Positions 1 to 12,190 are shown, numbered from the stretch's first letter. The stretch is 64,000 bases of DNA from Capitulum mitella (GCA_030062745.1 CP099848.1:4784685-4848684); one strand, 5' to 3'. Made by a program: numbers and translations. The notes: generated by a model from the letters alone, not told the origin.

Positions 1-230
1 CGTCTGTTCCCCGAAGTTAGCTCCTTTTCATTCACCTCCCTCCCTTTCTCTGTCTTTGTCTCTCTGTCCCTCTGTCTCTCTCTCCCTTTCTTTTTTCTTT
101 CTTTTCCTTCTTTCATTCTTTCCTTCTTTCTTTCTCTTTCTGTTTCAGTCTGCATCTCCGTCTCCGTCCCTGTTCATGTCTTTATATTTACTCTCTAATC
201 TATCTTGTCTCTCACTCTAAAGCAATAATC
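1..230. repeat. Pyrimidine-rich low-complexity tract
   Basis: The + strand is almost entirely C and T from about 28 to 185, with irregular CTTT, TCTG and CCCT motifs. It contains a run resembling a 3' splice acceptor (pyrimidine tract then TTTCAG near 149), but no coding exon can be read after it. A homopyrimidine tract of this length could form triplex DNA. I see no gene here. Confidence 0.7.
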
Positions 231-1005
231 CTTGGCCCTATCTTCTTTGCGCTACAAAGTTGGGAACTTTGGTTTTATTTTTATTCCTTTCTTCTCCTGT
301 GCCTTCGCCGCATTTTTCACGTGTCAAGCCTTGGCTTCTAGGTCACTGTCGCTGGTTTCAGAAGTTTTCGACCTTGGTAGCAGAGGATCAAAGGCCGCTT
401 GGCCTCCCGCGATTTTCCTCTAATTTAGCTAAATGGCGCGTATATAGGCGCCGAGATGGAGTAGCGCTGTGGGAAAAGCACGCGGTCCGTGTGGAGCATC
501 AGTTAGTTCGGCACGGGGTGGGATAAACAACACCGGCTCCGGCGCAGAAGCGGCCTGCTGGTTCGGCTTTGGGAAATTGCTTCACCTCTGGAAGCAAACA
601 ATCATCTAAGTGGTATCCGGGTATCCCGAATAGGAATCGAAACTCGATGAATGGGATTTTACGTACCGCTGCGGCGATGCGATAGGACGGCATTCAGCGG
701 CGTCAGCAGCGGTGCGACCACGAGAGATGGCGGTAAATCCCTACGAAAAGGTAAGCTCTCCTTTAGAAATGGAATTCTAGGACGCTTTTAGCGGATGAGT
801 AACATGAATCCAGGCAAAAGAAAAACATTGGTAGATTGGCTTCCTTTTGCTTCCCATAAATGAGTAAAACTACGTAATGTAGTTTGGACTGTGCTTTTTC
901 CAGCGTACTCAGTACACAGCAATTTGGGACCTATGTTCCGCAGTCATACGCACACGCCTCGGCAGCCACATCATGACCTCCCGCCACACCTCTGGCTTGC
1001 TGTTT
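231..1005. other. Unassigned sequence with one TATA-like motif
   Basis: No gene recognised. A TATATA motif lies inside a GC-rich near-palindrome at about 434-454 (GGCGCGTATATAGGCGCC). It could be a core promoter, but no coding start or transcript signal supports that. Short open frames here are below chance significance. Confidence 0.35.
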
Positions 1006-1013
1006 GTGACCAC

Positions 1014-1163
1014 CACAGGCGCAGCCAACGAGGGTCCCCCCCTAAGACCCCCATTTTTTAGTGAAAACCATTACACATCGTGTTCCCGGCAGGCGATTTT
1101 CGCATGATTTCAATTCACGCTGAGCTCCGGAACCCCCTTTAGAAAATCCCGACTGCGCTCCTG
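1014..1163. mobile_element. Putative hAT-type MITE with imperfect 8-bp TSD
   Basis: The left end reads CAGGCGCAGCC (from 1016). The inverted complement of the right end reads CAGGAGCGCAG, so the termini form a short imperfect inverted repeat starting CAGG. The flanking octamers GTGACCAC (1006-1013) and GTGAACAC (1164-1171) match at 7 of 8 positions, as expected for an aged hAT target duplication. The interior has C-runs and no coding capacity. The right edge lies next to the 3' end of the transposase remnant at 1177. The start is uncertain by 2 bp because of an extra CA. Confidence 0.5.
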
Positions 1164-1176
1164 GTGAACACACTCT

Positions 1177-1960
1177 AAATTCTGCTGATCAGCGCTTGGT
1201 CGTTGGTGGCGATCCAGTCTCCACTGTATACTTTCCGTTTGACAGGATCCCACAAGTCTTCTATGGGTAGGGTTGTGGGCAGTTCGGAGGGTTTTTGTCC
1301 TTCTCTTCTTAAGGGATCTTCAGTTGCTTGAAGAGATCTTATGTGGTTCTTGTGTAGAGCGGTGTCGCCAGGCCAGGCCAGAAGGCTTAATCTCTGTTAG
1401 CGTATTTCCCGTCAATTAAAGGCACCAAAGCCCTCTTGATGCCTCTCTCCCGGTAGGTTTCGCTGCTGATGCAGTACTGTTCAAAAAGACAGGCTTAAAG
1501 ATTCCTCTTGGTGAGAGCTCAACCCATACCATCGCCTCCACGGGGAACTTCGTTTCCGCCCGGAAACGGACTGAGGACGGTGCGTCGCCACTTCCATCCT
1601 GACAAAAGCCGGCCTTTCTGGCATGTCCGGGCACCCATAGGTAACATCCGCCTCGTCGCCCACGATGGCATCGTCGGGCGCACTCGCTTCAAAGGAATTT
1701 CTTGAGATAAAGCGTATCTCGGATGTTTGTCTTCGCGGCTGTTCCTCGGTTACTTGAGGCAGTTTCTGGGGTTTTCTGTACACGACGTCTACTTTTCGGA
1801 GAACGTAGTGAACATAGCATTGGCTAATGTTATATTTTCTCTCTACTTTCCTGATGGAGACGCCTTCTTCCCTTGGCAGTGCGGCAGAGGTAAGCCCTCG
1901 ATGGCCTTTTGTCCCTTCCTGGGATGTTGCGCATGGAAACGCCAGCTAAACGATTGAGAA
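1177..1960 (-). pseudogene. Decayed IS630/Tc1-mariner-like transposase
   Basis: Read on the minus strand, conserved transposase blocks appear in the right order but in three frames with internal stops. A YRKPQK..VTEEQ-like linker lies at about 1740-1780 and a GDEADVTY block (family form DDETY, first catalytic acid) at 1637-1675. KFPVEAMVW..SPRGIFK follows at about 1485-1550. A FWPGLA block (family form FWPDLA) lies near 1365-1385, then NPPNCPQ near 1270-1295 and PIEDLW..KRKVY near 1215-1265. In intact relatives the FWPDLA Asp is the second catalytic acid; here it is Gly. The glutamate in PIED, the usual third acid, is kept. The N-terminal DNA-binding part (above about 1790) is barely recognisable and the 5' limit is a guess. 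In life the enzyme would cut and paste its own element at TA sites; this copy cannot. Subfamily assignment within the superfamily is uncertain. Confidence 0.75.
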
Positions 1961-3560
1961 TGTCATACTGTGTTGCTTGATGCCCCGATAAGCTCAAAAT
2001 GTTAACAGTAAAGATCTTAGGCTTGTCGTCGTGCTGATTTGCAAAATCAATGACCAGTTGCCAGCTGGCAGTTGGCAACTGGCAGTCAACCCTTTTCAAA
2101 CTGTGCTTTGGAATGGGTTGACGTTTTGACTCTTGATTTTGACAGACAGCCAATCTGATAGCAACCAGAATCTCAATGGAATACAAAACAGAAACGCACA
2201 CGAGGAGAAAACTTAGATGACTTGTACATCGGAGATATTGCATAAATAAATAAGTGCATATTTTATCATACGTCAACGTTTTGCCCGCATTTGCTTACTC
2301 GTTAACATCAAGTATTCTTGTCAGTGGAAATCTGCGAGTTCTTCATCGTCTTTATCATGCGTATCACGAATTACTTATCTACGTTTGGAAAATACCGTTT
2401 TGTACACTGTTGGCTTAATTTATCACCCTCGCCAATATTCGTCATCTGGCCACCGTCGACAATACAAGTAGGGTGGGCACGACTCCCCCGGCCGTTTCCA
2501 AACCTGACGTGATAGAGCAACGAAACAAAAACAAAGACGAACATGAAGCCTGGTCTTTTGGCTGCACGCTGATAGTCAGTATGGCTCTCTTAGGTTAGAA
2601 AGCGACCCAATAGGCGACGTCCAAGGAGGTCATATTAGCGAATTCCGGTTTTCATTGGGTGCTATGAGACGCAGCCTAAAGGACGTTTTTGATGAGCCCA
2701 AAGCGACCATTGACGATGACCAGGAACTCGTCCTGTTCTTGTGATCATCGTTTCCGATTACACCACGACTTTCCCAAGGCCAATAAAAGTTTATGAATGG
2801 TCAGTTACCTAAACGCATGATTTTGGCTCCAGATGACCTTGTTCCATGTCAGGACTTTTGCGGAGGTCATTGACACTATGGGTGACATCCAAGCATTAGA
2901 TAGGATAAGGCTGAGTTCTGCGAAACACAACGCTCTTTATCCGATGACAGCCGTGGCCGTATCGTGATTTCTCCATGACTTGTCTTCTAGAAAGAGGTCA
3001 TCGTACAGTGACATGCCAAGGCGCTATCCTCAAATGTTTCGAGAACGAATAAAAAGGCTCAAAACCCGTTTATGCGAAATTTCAGAGTGATCCAGGTTGT
3101 CGCTCTGGGACAACATGTGAGGAGTCCCAGGAAGTGTGGTCCCAACCCCTGGTACTGGCGATAATTAACAGTGTCCATGGAAAGGCAACCTCGGATCAGC
3201 TTGGTCGTATCATGTCCGTAAATAAGAGCATCCTCGGTATTACTACATGTGGCGCCTTGTTCAGAATTTCTGTAAAAAATTTATTTGTGATGCCTTCAAA
3301 ATTTATATGCTATCACGCAGGCACAAATGCACCAGGAGATTTCGCTCTTAATTTACATAGTGCTGCAAATCACTGCGTTGCATCGGTTGCTTGGATCGTG
3401 TTCATGCTGAATACTGGACGGAATGGATGCAATAATGTAATCATCGTCGTTAACTCGATTAAAACATTACACATCCTTCAGATGCGAGCCACCCTGTCAT
3501 CACGTCCGTTATGGACATTTTCAGAACGTCTATGCTTGTGGAGATTTCATTTGCGCTACC
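1961..3560. other. AT-balanced non-coding stretch with AGGTCA half-sites
   Basis: No gene recognised. A 10-bp inverted repeat (CCAGTTGCCA at 2053-2062, complement at 2073-2082) could extrude a small cruciform. AGGTCA half-sites, or their complement, recur at about 2625, 2834, 2863 and 2994. The last two share following GTGACAT.CCAAG-type sequence, so they may be diverged copies about 130 bp apart. An open frame at 3134-3670 has no recognisable domain. Confidence 0.4.
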
Positions 3561-4690
3561 GCAGCGTCGTTTTTCGTCCCGCTGTTTCCTCTTTTATCCC
3601 GCGGCCCTTCCAGCGACCGGCCGAGATTTCCCGAATCGGGAGCAGCTGGAGCGGAATCGCCACGCACTAGAGCCACTCCGCCTCCTCTTTTTCGACCGTC
3701 CGCTCCTCGCCCCGCCGTCGCCAACTGGACGACGTCTTTTTCTGGCCGGCCGGCCGGCTCCAATGATCCCATTGTGCGGCGGCGCGACGCGCCACTTGAG
3801 CGACAATAACGGCGCGCTCAGCGCGGCCGCGTGCGAATCATTATCAGCCTCGGACCCGCCGCGCTGACACGCCGGCCGGCGCCGGCGGCGCGGCGAAAAT
3901 CAATGCGGCCGCGCGGCCGAAAACTGGCCGCGCCGTGACCGGCTGGCCGCGCGGCTTCCGCGTACCTTGGCGGTCGCGCGCTGGCGCCACGCTCCAGTGG
4001 CCGTGCGCCACCGTCCTGCCGGCGCCGCCAGCGCCGACCGGAGCGGTCGCCGCGGACCCGGCGGTCCCAGCGGGCCCGGCCGGCTCGGCCGCCGCCGCTG
4101 CCGGCTGGTGGCACGGGGTTGGGTGCAGGGTGGTACTGGGGCTGATCGGGGCCCTGCGTAACGTGGAGTGGGCGTTGCCGTGCGTTGTCCTGCGGCGGTA
4201 GAGGGTTAAAGGACGTCACCTTGTGTCAGCCTCGTTAGCTGTATGGATTGTCGCGATTCCGCCACGAGGGCTTGGGCCACGGAAACTTAATGGGATTGGG
4301 TGGAGGTGGCGGGAGTCCCTCGACGTTTTTGCGGGCTTCTGCCGGACATCCATGGTTGTCACACAAACAATTAATATAAAAATGTTTTTCCATCCCAGAC
4401 ACTTAGCCCGTCAGCACGTTGCCTGTAGGGAGTCTCGAAGCACACTTGGGAGGTAGCGGGACGACGTTTTATCAGCTGGAACTTCAGTTGAGTCAGGTCA
4501 TGCAGCAGCCTTGAAGGCCACCGACCTCCAAAGCCTGCCTTGCTCCGGCCCTGCTCGCGGTGAAACCGACCTCTGCAAATCCCCGCCGCCGGTCGGCCGG
4601 TCGGCCTGCCGCCGCTTAACTGTTCTGAACGGCCCTGTCGGGTGGCGGCCGCCGGATCAGATCGACCGCTGGTCAGGCTCGCGCCCCGAC
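3560..4690. other. CpG-rich block, no supported gene
   Basis: GC-rich sequence dense in CGGCCG and GCCGGC motifs. Several open frames overlap on both strands, but they are Arg/Pro/Gly/Ala strings typical of GC-rich non-coding DNA. None combines a codon-position bias, a good start context and a splice site. It may be an unmethylated regulatory island. Confidence 0.45.
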
Positions 4691-4693
4691 TGC

Positions 4694-4893
4694 CCCGGCT
4701 CGGACTCCGGCTGTCCAGACTCGGACTCTGGTTAACCCGGCTCGGCCTCTGGTTACCCCGGCTCTGCTCCTGGTTACCCCGGCTCTGCCCCTGGTTATCC
4801 CGGCTCGGCCTGTGGTTACCCTGGCTCGGCCTCTGGTGAACCCGGCTCGGCCTCTGGTAACCCCGACTCGGACCCCGGTTACCCCGGCTCGGC
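4694..4893. repeat. 21-bp minisatellite, about 9.5 units
   Basis: Tandem units of the form CCGGCTCGGCCTCTGGTTACC repeat every 21 bp, for example at 4736, 4757, 4778, 4799, 4820, 4841 and 4862, with a few substitutions each. Because 21 is a multiple of 3, several frames stay open and would give 7-residue repeats (PSRGNRG on the minus strand). This explains the long open frames here without assuming a gene. Confidence 0.9.
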
Positions 4894-6560
4894 GGAGTAC
4901 CGGCAGACCCTGCCGGCCCGTCTCCGGGCGGGCCAGGTCGCGGCGGCCGCGTCGCGGGCGCCTTTGTCGCGCGAGACTGGGTCAGGCCGGGAGAGCGCTC
5001 CCGCGCCGCGGCCGCCCGCACAAAGACGGCGCGAGAAGCGTCTTCCGTCACCGCGGCCGCCGGCCGCTTTCCAAAGGCGGAGGAGCGCGCCGCCCGCGCC
5101 GTCTCCGCCGCCGCTCTCGCGCCGCGGAAAGCGCGCGAGAGCGGAGGAGCCGCCGAGCGCCGCGCGTCCGGCGAGATGGGGTTTCGGAACGGTTCTGGAG
5201 AGCCCGTGCAGTGAAGCACAGCTCGGCGCCTCCTTTCGCGGATGACGTCCCACGGCTCGTGCAGAGTAGCGGGAAGACGTCGCGTATCGCATATCGCAGA
5301 GCAAGACCTGGGGCGGTCCAGGTCCAGGTGTCGTGGTCTCATTCCGGTCAACGGCCACCGCCATGCCCTAGGCTGGGTCAGGTCAAGCCGAGTCACCACA
5401 GGCCGGGCCGCCGCGGCTGGGTCGCCGCGGGCCAGGTCGCCACGGGCCGGGTCGGCGGCCGACGGTCGCACCAGCCGGCTGACGCCCGCCGAAGTCATTA
5501 CCGCCGCCGGAGCGGCTGCCAGGTGGCCGAGCCGGCGCCGCCGCCGCGGACGTTAGCACGAGCGACAGATGGCGCGGACGCGCCGGCCGCAGTCGCACGT
5601 AACTCGCGCGTTCCCACCGGGCCGCCGGCGGCGCGGCGCGGCGCGGCGCGCCGCGGCCGACCGCGCCACAAAGGCCGCCGCCACCGGCGCGGCGCGGCTG
5701 TGAATGTCGAGGTGCCGGGCGCGGTTGGCGATGCCGTCGACGCGGTGCACGGCTGGCGGTTATGGGTGCTTGGCGGTCGGGGCTTTTTTCCGTCTGGCTC
5801 GCGACAAGAGCGCACGCAAATGGCTTCTCGTCAGGCGCCGCTGCGCTGCCTCGTCGCAGGCGCTGGCTCCTCTGGTTTCTGTCTCTTCGAAAAGGGATTT
5901 TTCTGCTCCGCGTGTTACGGCCGTTCCTTCCGTCGTTTCGAACAATGGCGAGCCTGGCGGGTAATGAACTGCAGCTATTTCCCTCTGCAGACGGCTGGGC
6001 GGGATATTTCGCCGCGCCGTGTCGGTGTTTGTGATCGGGCCAGTCCGTCAGCGGCAGCTCGCCGCCGGGCAGACGCTCCTTCCGGTCGTTCCTAGGGTTA
6101 CCGTCTGGTATTTACGATTTGCCGTATCTGTCAGTCATCTCGACCGGAAGCGAGGCCGTTCGGCCCAGAAGCCCGCTCTGCTGTTTCTTCCAGTTAACGT
6201 GACGATTTCCACTGTGTCGCGTCTCATCGTTCGCCAGGGCATGCGGCGGTCTCTACCGCCGGCGAATGGACGGCGGGCGAAGGCCAGGATAATCGCGGCT
6301 GCCTTTTCTGGCCAAGGACGTTGGCCGGGAGGCGGCCTGATCAGCTGGCTCAGGCTGATCACGTACCGCAACACTAAGGGTGCCCGGACGGCATCCATCG
6401 CGCCCTGCGGCCCGAGTCACTCTCGGGTAACGGGTCGTTACCAGCTGGTGCACGTGCACGGTGGCTGCTGGTCCGGCGGCGAGAGCTCCCGGTAATCGAC
6501 GCCCTGACGAGCACGAAACACAATCCACTCGGCACGGCTGCCGGGGCCTGCGCGCGCCAG
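4894..6560. other. CpG-rich block downstream of the minisatellite
   Basis: Very GC-rich, with runs such as GGCGC repeated near 5628-5652. The longest open frame (4812-6095, + strand) is Arg/Pro/Ala-rich, begins inside the minisatellite and overlaps equally open antisense frames. I treat it as chance. No exon with codon bias and splice signals was found. Confidence 0.5.
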
Positions 6561-7440
6561 GCTGCGGGGTCAGCGAACCAGGGTAATCTGTGGCGGGTCC
6601 CAGTGCGTGCCGTGCTTCCTCGCGAAGTCGAGCGCCCTATCCCGCACCTGCCTCGAATGGAAGTCGAAAACAGTGACACAGCCTTTGCGGTGCTGTGCCG
6701 AAAGCTCGCTCAGGTAACGGTTGAAATGTTCTCACCTGTGAGTAACGGCAATCATTTGCTGTTCCGGTCCGCGTGGCGCATGAATATACATGTTGCAGGA
6801 CAATGCCCCGGCGGTTGTGGGCTGTGAATGAATGGACGACCGACTGAATGAAGTCACAAAGCGAAACGACTACCTGTGATCTATGCGTACAGAACATGCA
6901 GAATCGTTGTCATGGGCTAGCAAGGCAAATGTTCGCTCTATGTTTTTTTCGGTCGCTTCAGTGAACAAATGGTAACTGTTCATGAAACGTGTCCACGCAA
7001 TTTACTTGTGTTCCATTTTTTAAAACTCTATTTTACGTAATGGTTTGAAGTGCTAGTTTTCCGTGAAAATAGTGCCGAAATAATTTTTTTTCCTGATGCA
7101 TCTGTCCCATTCCAACGGTTTCCATTCACGAGGTTGTTGTACCGCTCGATTCTCGTAATTGGACCCGTCTTGACGCCTCGATTGGTTCACACAACTGGTG
7201 ACACGTCATTACCTTCATTGCTAAAAAATGGCGCAATGGTCGTAAACGCGAAATTTTAGTCTACAGAAGCATGCCTACGGACATACAAGCAGGAGAGCTT
7301 TGTACGTCGCACGAGCGATATTACTCTGGTAATAACCATTTACCCACGGAACTTTGTCGGGAAAGATCTTATCAACCCAGCGCTCTCAGGCCTAAGGTCG
7401 GAGTACCATCAACGTTTACGGAGTGCGGGATGGAAGGCAG
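6561..7440. other. AT-richer spacer
   Basis: No gene, RNA or repeat recognised. Short open frames only. Confidence 0.4.
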
Positions 7441-7910
7441 TGCGCTCACACAATTAATTCAATGTGACCGGCCGTTACGCGGCGCCGTGACCCGTGACGA
7501 ACAGCAGCGTGCACACCAGCGTTCCGAACGCCGGCAGCGAGCCGCTCTGCCGTTTAATCTTGATCAGTGAGTTTCGCCGGCAGATGCGGCCGCCGCGGCG
7601 GGCAAAACAAATCGGCCCGGCCGGTTCAAAGTCCGGCTGAATGGTGCCCGAATTGGCCGCTCTCCGCTCTAGCGGGACATGGCCGCAGCTGGCCTGCCGC
7701 GCGGGCCGCCGTCATGGCAGCCGCCTCTCGGCCGGCTTGGTCTGAGAGCCCGGACAGGCCGAGTGACACGGCGCGGCGGCCGACGCAGCGGACCGAGGCG
7801 GCGCCGCGTTCGCCTCCGCCGGCGCCGGCGGCGGCCCCGTCCGCTCCGAAGAGGTGCTAAATGACCTGACAGCGGCGGTCGGTTCGGCGCCGGCCGCCGG
7901 CGTAATTGTT
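7440..7910. other. CpG-rich block
   Basis: Short CG-dense island with overlapping low-complexity Arg-rich frames on both strands around 7669-7920. There is no clear exon. It may be regulatory. Confidence 0.4.
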
Positions 7911-8600
7911 GGCTTTGCAAGCGGAGGCCGGCTGGGCTGTTTGATGAAATGTGTTTGCAGCTCTTCAGTCCGGGGCCAGGTCGAAGAAGTTCGGAGGCCT
8001 CCTGCCTGTTGACGGTCGTATAAATTGGTTGTAATTTATTCCTGGGGTTGGTTGTTAATAACGAGTAGATGGTGAAATTAGGAACATCCTAATCGACAGT
8101 CGGGGTGAATGCTGCTGGAACAGCTTAAAACAATGCTAGGGAGCAGAAAAGAAAAGAGTTTCCTACTTTGATGATAATGCTACCAATTTGTAGATCTGTT
8201 GCGAACTACCTATGAAACATAGCACTTCTGTCGGAACGATTTCAGCATTATCCAAAGCCTTTTACTCAACTCCTAAATCTTCTTTTTTACAGCTGTAACC
8301 TTAAATGAGATGTGAAACATGTAAATGGATGGCAGAATAGTAAATGAAGCGAATCTGGTTATTCAAATGTGGAAGCTAACGCTGCGACGGTAATCTGTCA
8401 CCGATCACCTCAAAAGCCATGCATATGCTACTTCGACGGGATGTATTACTCTTAATTTCCATAAAAAAGACGAAAGTGACGACGAACAAAAAATGCAAAT
8501 GCCAGGTGTAAAAGCCACTGAGACTTACTGAAAACTCTTTGTCTCTCGCTTCTTATAGATGCGGACGTTCTCCTCGTAAACCGCAGCAAACACGAGTAAC
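7911..8600. other. AT-rich spacer
   Basis: Nothing recognisable. AT-rich sequence without long open frames. Confidence 0.4.
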
Positions 8601-10140
8601 GGTACGCCAACCAGGACGCGACTCTGACCTTTTGAGCTGCCGATCTGGTCCGGAACCGGCTCACCGCTCGGCGCGGCGGTAACCGGCCCGCAAGTCGCCG
8701 GCCGGCGACCTCAGGTCCTGACCCGCGACCTCCTGTCAGCCGCCCGTGACCCAGTGAGTGGCGCGGCCGTCGGCCGGCCGGCGAACCTGCTCGGACGTCC
8801 GTCCGTCCGTCACGGCGCCTGGCGGCGGCCGACGGCCGGAGAGGCGGCCGGACAGGCTGCCGCGGCCGGCCGACAGTTACGCCAGGGATCACTACCCGGC
8901 CGGTCGTCGGATGGACGGGAAGTCTCGGCCGGGCGCAGTTGTCTGGGAGGGTCCGGCGCCGCTCCGGGAGACGGCTGAGCCGTGAAACGAGCGGCCCGCT
9001 CCGGCTCACACGTCCCCGTCATCGCTTCATTATGTCCGGGTATTATCACGTCATAGAGATGTCACGTCGTCACGTGCTTACATCCTCACATGATCACGCC
9101 TTGGCGTTCTCACGGAATCGATTCATCGTCGTCGCGTCTTCCACTCGAACCATTATACCATCACATCATCACGTCCCGCTGTCCTCTGACGTCACGCCGC
9201 GCTCGGCCGGATCGGGAGGCGTCCACCGGCCCGGGAGCCGCCGCTCCGTCCGGCCGGTGCTCCTCAGTACCGCTCCGCCTCGCTGACCGTGTCTGCCGAC
9301 TCACGCGAGCCGGCAGCAGCACGGCGCCGGCGGCGGTGGCCGGCCGGTTTGCATCGCGTCCAGCTCGGCCTACGGCGCCCGCTCGACGCACTTCCGGTGC
9401 CGGCGTGGGCGCCGACGGGCGCCGCCGGCGGCGGGCGCGCGGGTGTAGCGGGCCGACGCGCCGCCGGCCCGTCCGCCGCCCGGCTCGGAGCGTGCGCCGC
9501 GGGACGGGCAGGGCTGGCGGCGCGTGCGCTGCGGTCGCCGCGGTCCGGTCCGGTTCGCGGTGACCCCTCGGCACGGGCTGCGGCCGGCCGCCGAGCCCGC
9601 CGCGGCGCCGCGACGGTGGCGCCGCACGCTCCGCGCCAGTTCTGTCCCGCCGGGCCGCCGCGGGAAGCCGCTGCTTTGCCCGGCGGAGATAACGTGCCGT
9701 TCGCGCGCGCTGACCATTGTCTCGCCGTCGCGCCGGTCACGACGCGAGCGACGACGTCAGGGGGCGCCGCCGCGCCGGCAACAAGGGTGCACGCGCCGAC
9801 GTAATGGGTCACGATCGGGCGCGCCAGCAGGACCGGTGGCGCGGCGCCGCGGCCGCATGCTAATAGCTCGGCTCCGCCGGCGTCGCAGGCGCGGCGACCG
9901 CTCGCGGCCCGTTACGTAAATCACGGAGCATTCGAGCCGAACGAACGGCCGACGCAGAGCGGCGATGTTTACGGGTCTGATTATCCTGAGCCGCGCCGTG
10001 ACCGATTGATGCAACGGACAGTTAGGTGACTGACGCGCGGTGACTAGTGAGTTGTGAGCCCCCGGCCCGCCGGATGCGGCAGTCGCTTCGCCGGTCACCG
10101 CCGCCGGCGCAGCGTGTCCGAGAAACGTGGCGCGGACGGG
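8600..10140. other. CpG-rich block with a CRE
   Basis: Strongly GC-rich, with many CCGGCCGG motifs. A perfect palindromic cAMP-response element, TGACGTCA, lies at 9187-9194. Open frames on both strands are Arg/Ala/Pro-rich and lack a convincing start or donor. A promoter or enhancer island is plausible but not shown. Confidence 0.45.
9187..9194. promoter_or_regulatory. Perfect CRE palindrome TGACGTCA
   Basis: The exact 8-bp palindrome bound by CREB/ATF bZIP dimers, located in a CpG-rich block. A single 8-mer can occur by chance, so its function is inferred only from context. Confidence 0.3.
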
Positions 10141-12190
10141 GAGTGCTCAGCGCACTGGTCGCTCATTTTTCTGCGCAAAAATACGCGCTGGCTGTGTATG
10201 CGCAAAACTTCGATTTTGGTGGCTTGACTGCGCTGTAGCCACCGGAGCGACGATTGTATTATATCTGTCGTCACGAAGCAGGAAAGCCAAACAGCATCAC
10301 TCGTCACTAGCCGCAGTATTCATGGTTTTCACCCTGGATCGGAGCCGCTTTGGCTGCAGTTGCGGGCTTAGAAAAACTCCGTGGCAATGGCCTCGACATG
10401 CTTGGCAGGTGACGCAAAGTGCCGACGGCGGGGCTGGCGAAGCGTGAGAGCGTACTGATCAATCGATTTGACCGTCACAGATGAGGGACAGACGCGGGGT
10501 CCGTTCTGTGCCCGGGTCCGCGCGCCAGCAAAGGGATGGACACAGGTGGGTGCCTCACATCATATGACGCCAGGGGAACACGCACCCACTCGCTGTCGAG
10601 CATGTTCTGATGGCACGATGGATGGGCTATGCTTTGTGTCAATTGCGGCCCGACGCCAAGGTGATAGGCTTCCCTGAAAGCAGCCATTCCATAAATAATT
10701 CTGTAACAGTCATCCTGGGCGTTGTATTAGGTTGCAAACATATAATTGAAATCGCATGCGGAAATCACTGGACTAATTTTACTGGCTTTACAACTTCTCG
10801 CTCGTCAAAAATCTGCGAATAGCTCGCCTACAGTAAAAGATAAAAATCAGCAAGCATTCATTTTGACGGCACAGTGCAGGACCATCAGTGCAAAAGAAAG
10901 TGCCTCTACGACGGCCCTGCCCGACGCTTTCTAGGCGAACAGAAGGATGCCTTGGCGATGGCGGCGCTAGCCAATCAGCAGAAAAACAAGTCTGACGTGT
11001 GCCGCAGTTTCGCTCTTGTTAGTCGTGTTTTCTTCGGCGCGAGCTAACGAGAATGAGCCACTTTCCATTCGCAATCGATAGGTCAATATCGAGGCGGTAG
11101 CAGCGCCGCTGAGGACGGCGTGGGTCGCTAAATAAACGAACCTACCCCTGTCGCTTTCCGGCGCACTTACCTGTGAGGGCACGCGATGCTAAACGCGGTA
11201 CTAGCAATCATGCCGCACAAACTGCGACAAATGGGTTGTTGCGCTGGCGTTGCAATATGGAAGCATGATTGCAGCAGCTAATAGAAAAATGTTATTTGTT
11301 GCTGGGAACTTCGGCATTGGAAAATCGGATTGGCGGGATGCTTGTGACAGTTTGTTGTATTTTTGTCACTTTCTATTCAAAGCTCATCAATGGTTTTCAT
11401 CGCTGTTCTTACCATGCTGCTCTAGACCAGGCTGTAGGCTATAATGGATATGGAGGTTTCTTTAACCCCATTCCCGTATTGGAGGGGGCTTCAGAAGCCC
11501 CTCCATTTTACATTTCCATTTTTTTCTAAGCAGCTTCACACAAGTTGGCGGTCTTTCGTAGCTATTCTCTCTACTAATTATGCCGGATTTTCATATTGCT
11601 TTTTTGCCGAGGGCAAAGCCAGGCCAATTTTGCGGGAGGCACCTCAGATCAGTTTTGGCACTGTTGACGTTGAGAGGAAAATGACTACCAAAAATGGAGT
11701 TTTAAGGCGGAACTTAGAAGTTTATGTGAGTGGGCAGGCAAATCATTAGACAAACATGCCATGAAAGTATTCTGGTATATCCGAGGTCATTCCACAAGGT
11801 TAAGTTAAGATCAAAAGCTAAAATGTCTTATGTCGATGTTTTCAACGTTAATTTTTCAAATGCAGTTTGCGGAATACATACGCTTCAAAACAGTGTCCTC
11901 TTCTTTTTGTTTAAGTTTCAGGCTAATATCAGATAGGGTCACTGAGCTATGATCTGAAATGTCCGCGTGCCTACCCTATATCAGGCGACCATAAACAAAA
12001 ACTGAAACGTTTTAAACGTTATGAAGTGAGCTCACGGTCATTTCATGTGACTCTGAGGTCATCTGAGGCCGTGTACAGCCACAGGTTATAAGGTGACCTG
12101 ATAAACGTACGGCCATGACCGCTGCCCCTCTTTCATGTCTCCGTCACCGCCTCTGCCAGTATTATTCAATGTAATACGTTTTGTACTTCT
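10141..12190. other. Mixed-composition spacer
   Basis: No gene recognised. A short hairpin with a one-base bulge lies at 11481-11504 (GGGGCTTC arm, A loop, GAAGCCCC arm). The string GGTCACTGAGCTATGA near 11938 recurs nearly unchanged near 42120, suggesting a very old dispersed repeat. Open frames are short. Confidence 0.35.

Noticed and set aside
3134..3670. 178-codon + strand frame in AT-balanced sequence
   Set aside because: No recognisable domain, start context or splice structure. A frame of this length is expected somewhere in 64 kb.
4371..5498. 375-codon minus-strand frame with Ser/Arg/Gly repeats
   Set aside because: The repeat is the 21-bp minisatellite, which cannot introduce stops in phase. 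There is no other coding evidence.
4812..6095. 427-codon open frame on the + strand
   Set aside because: It starts in the 21-bp minisatellite, is Arg/Pro/Ala-rich, overlaps long antisense frames, and has no codon-position bias or splice signals.
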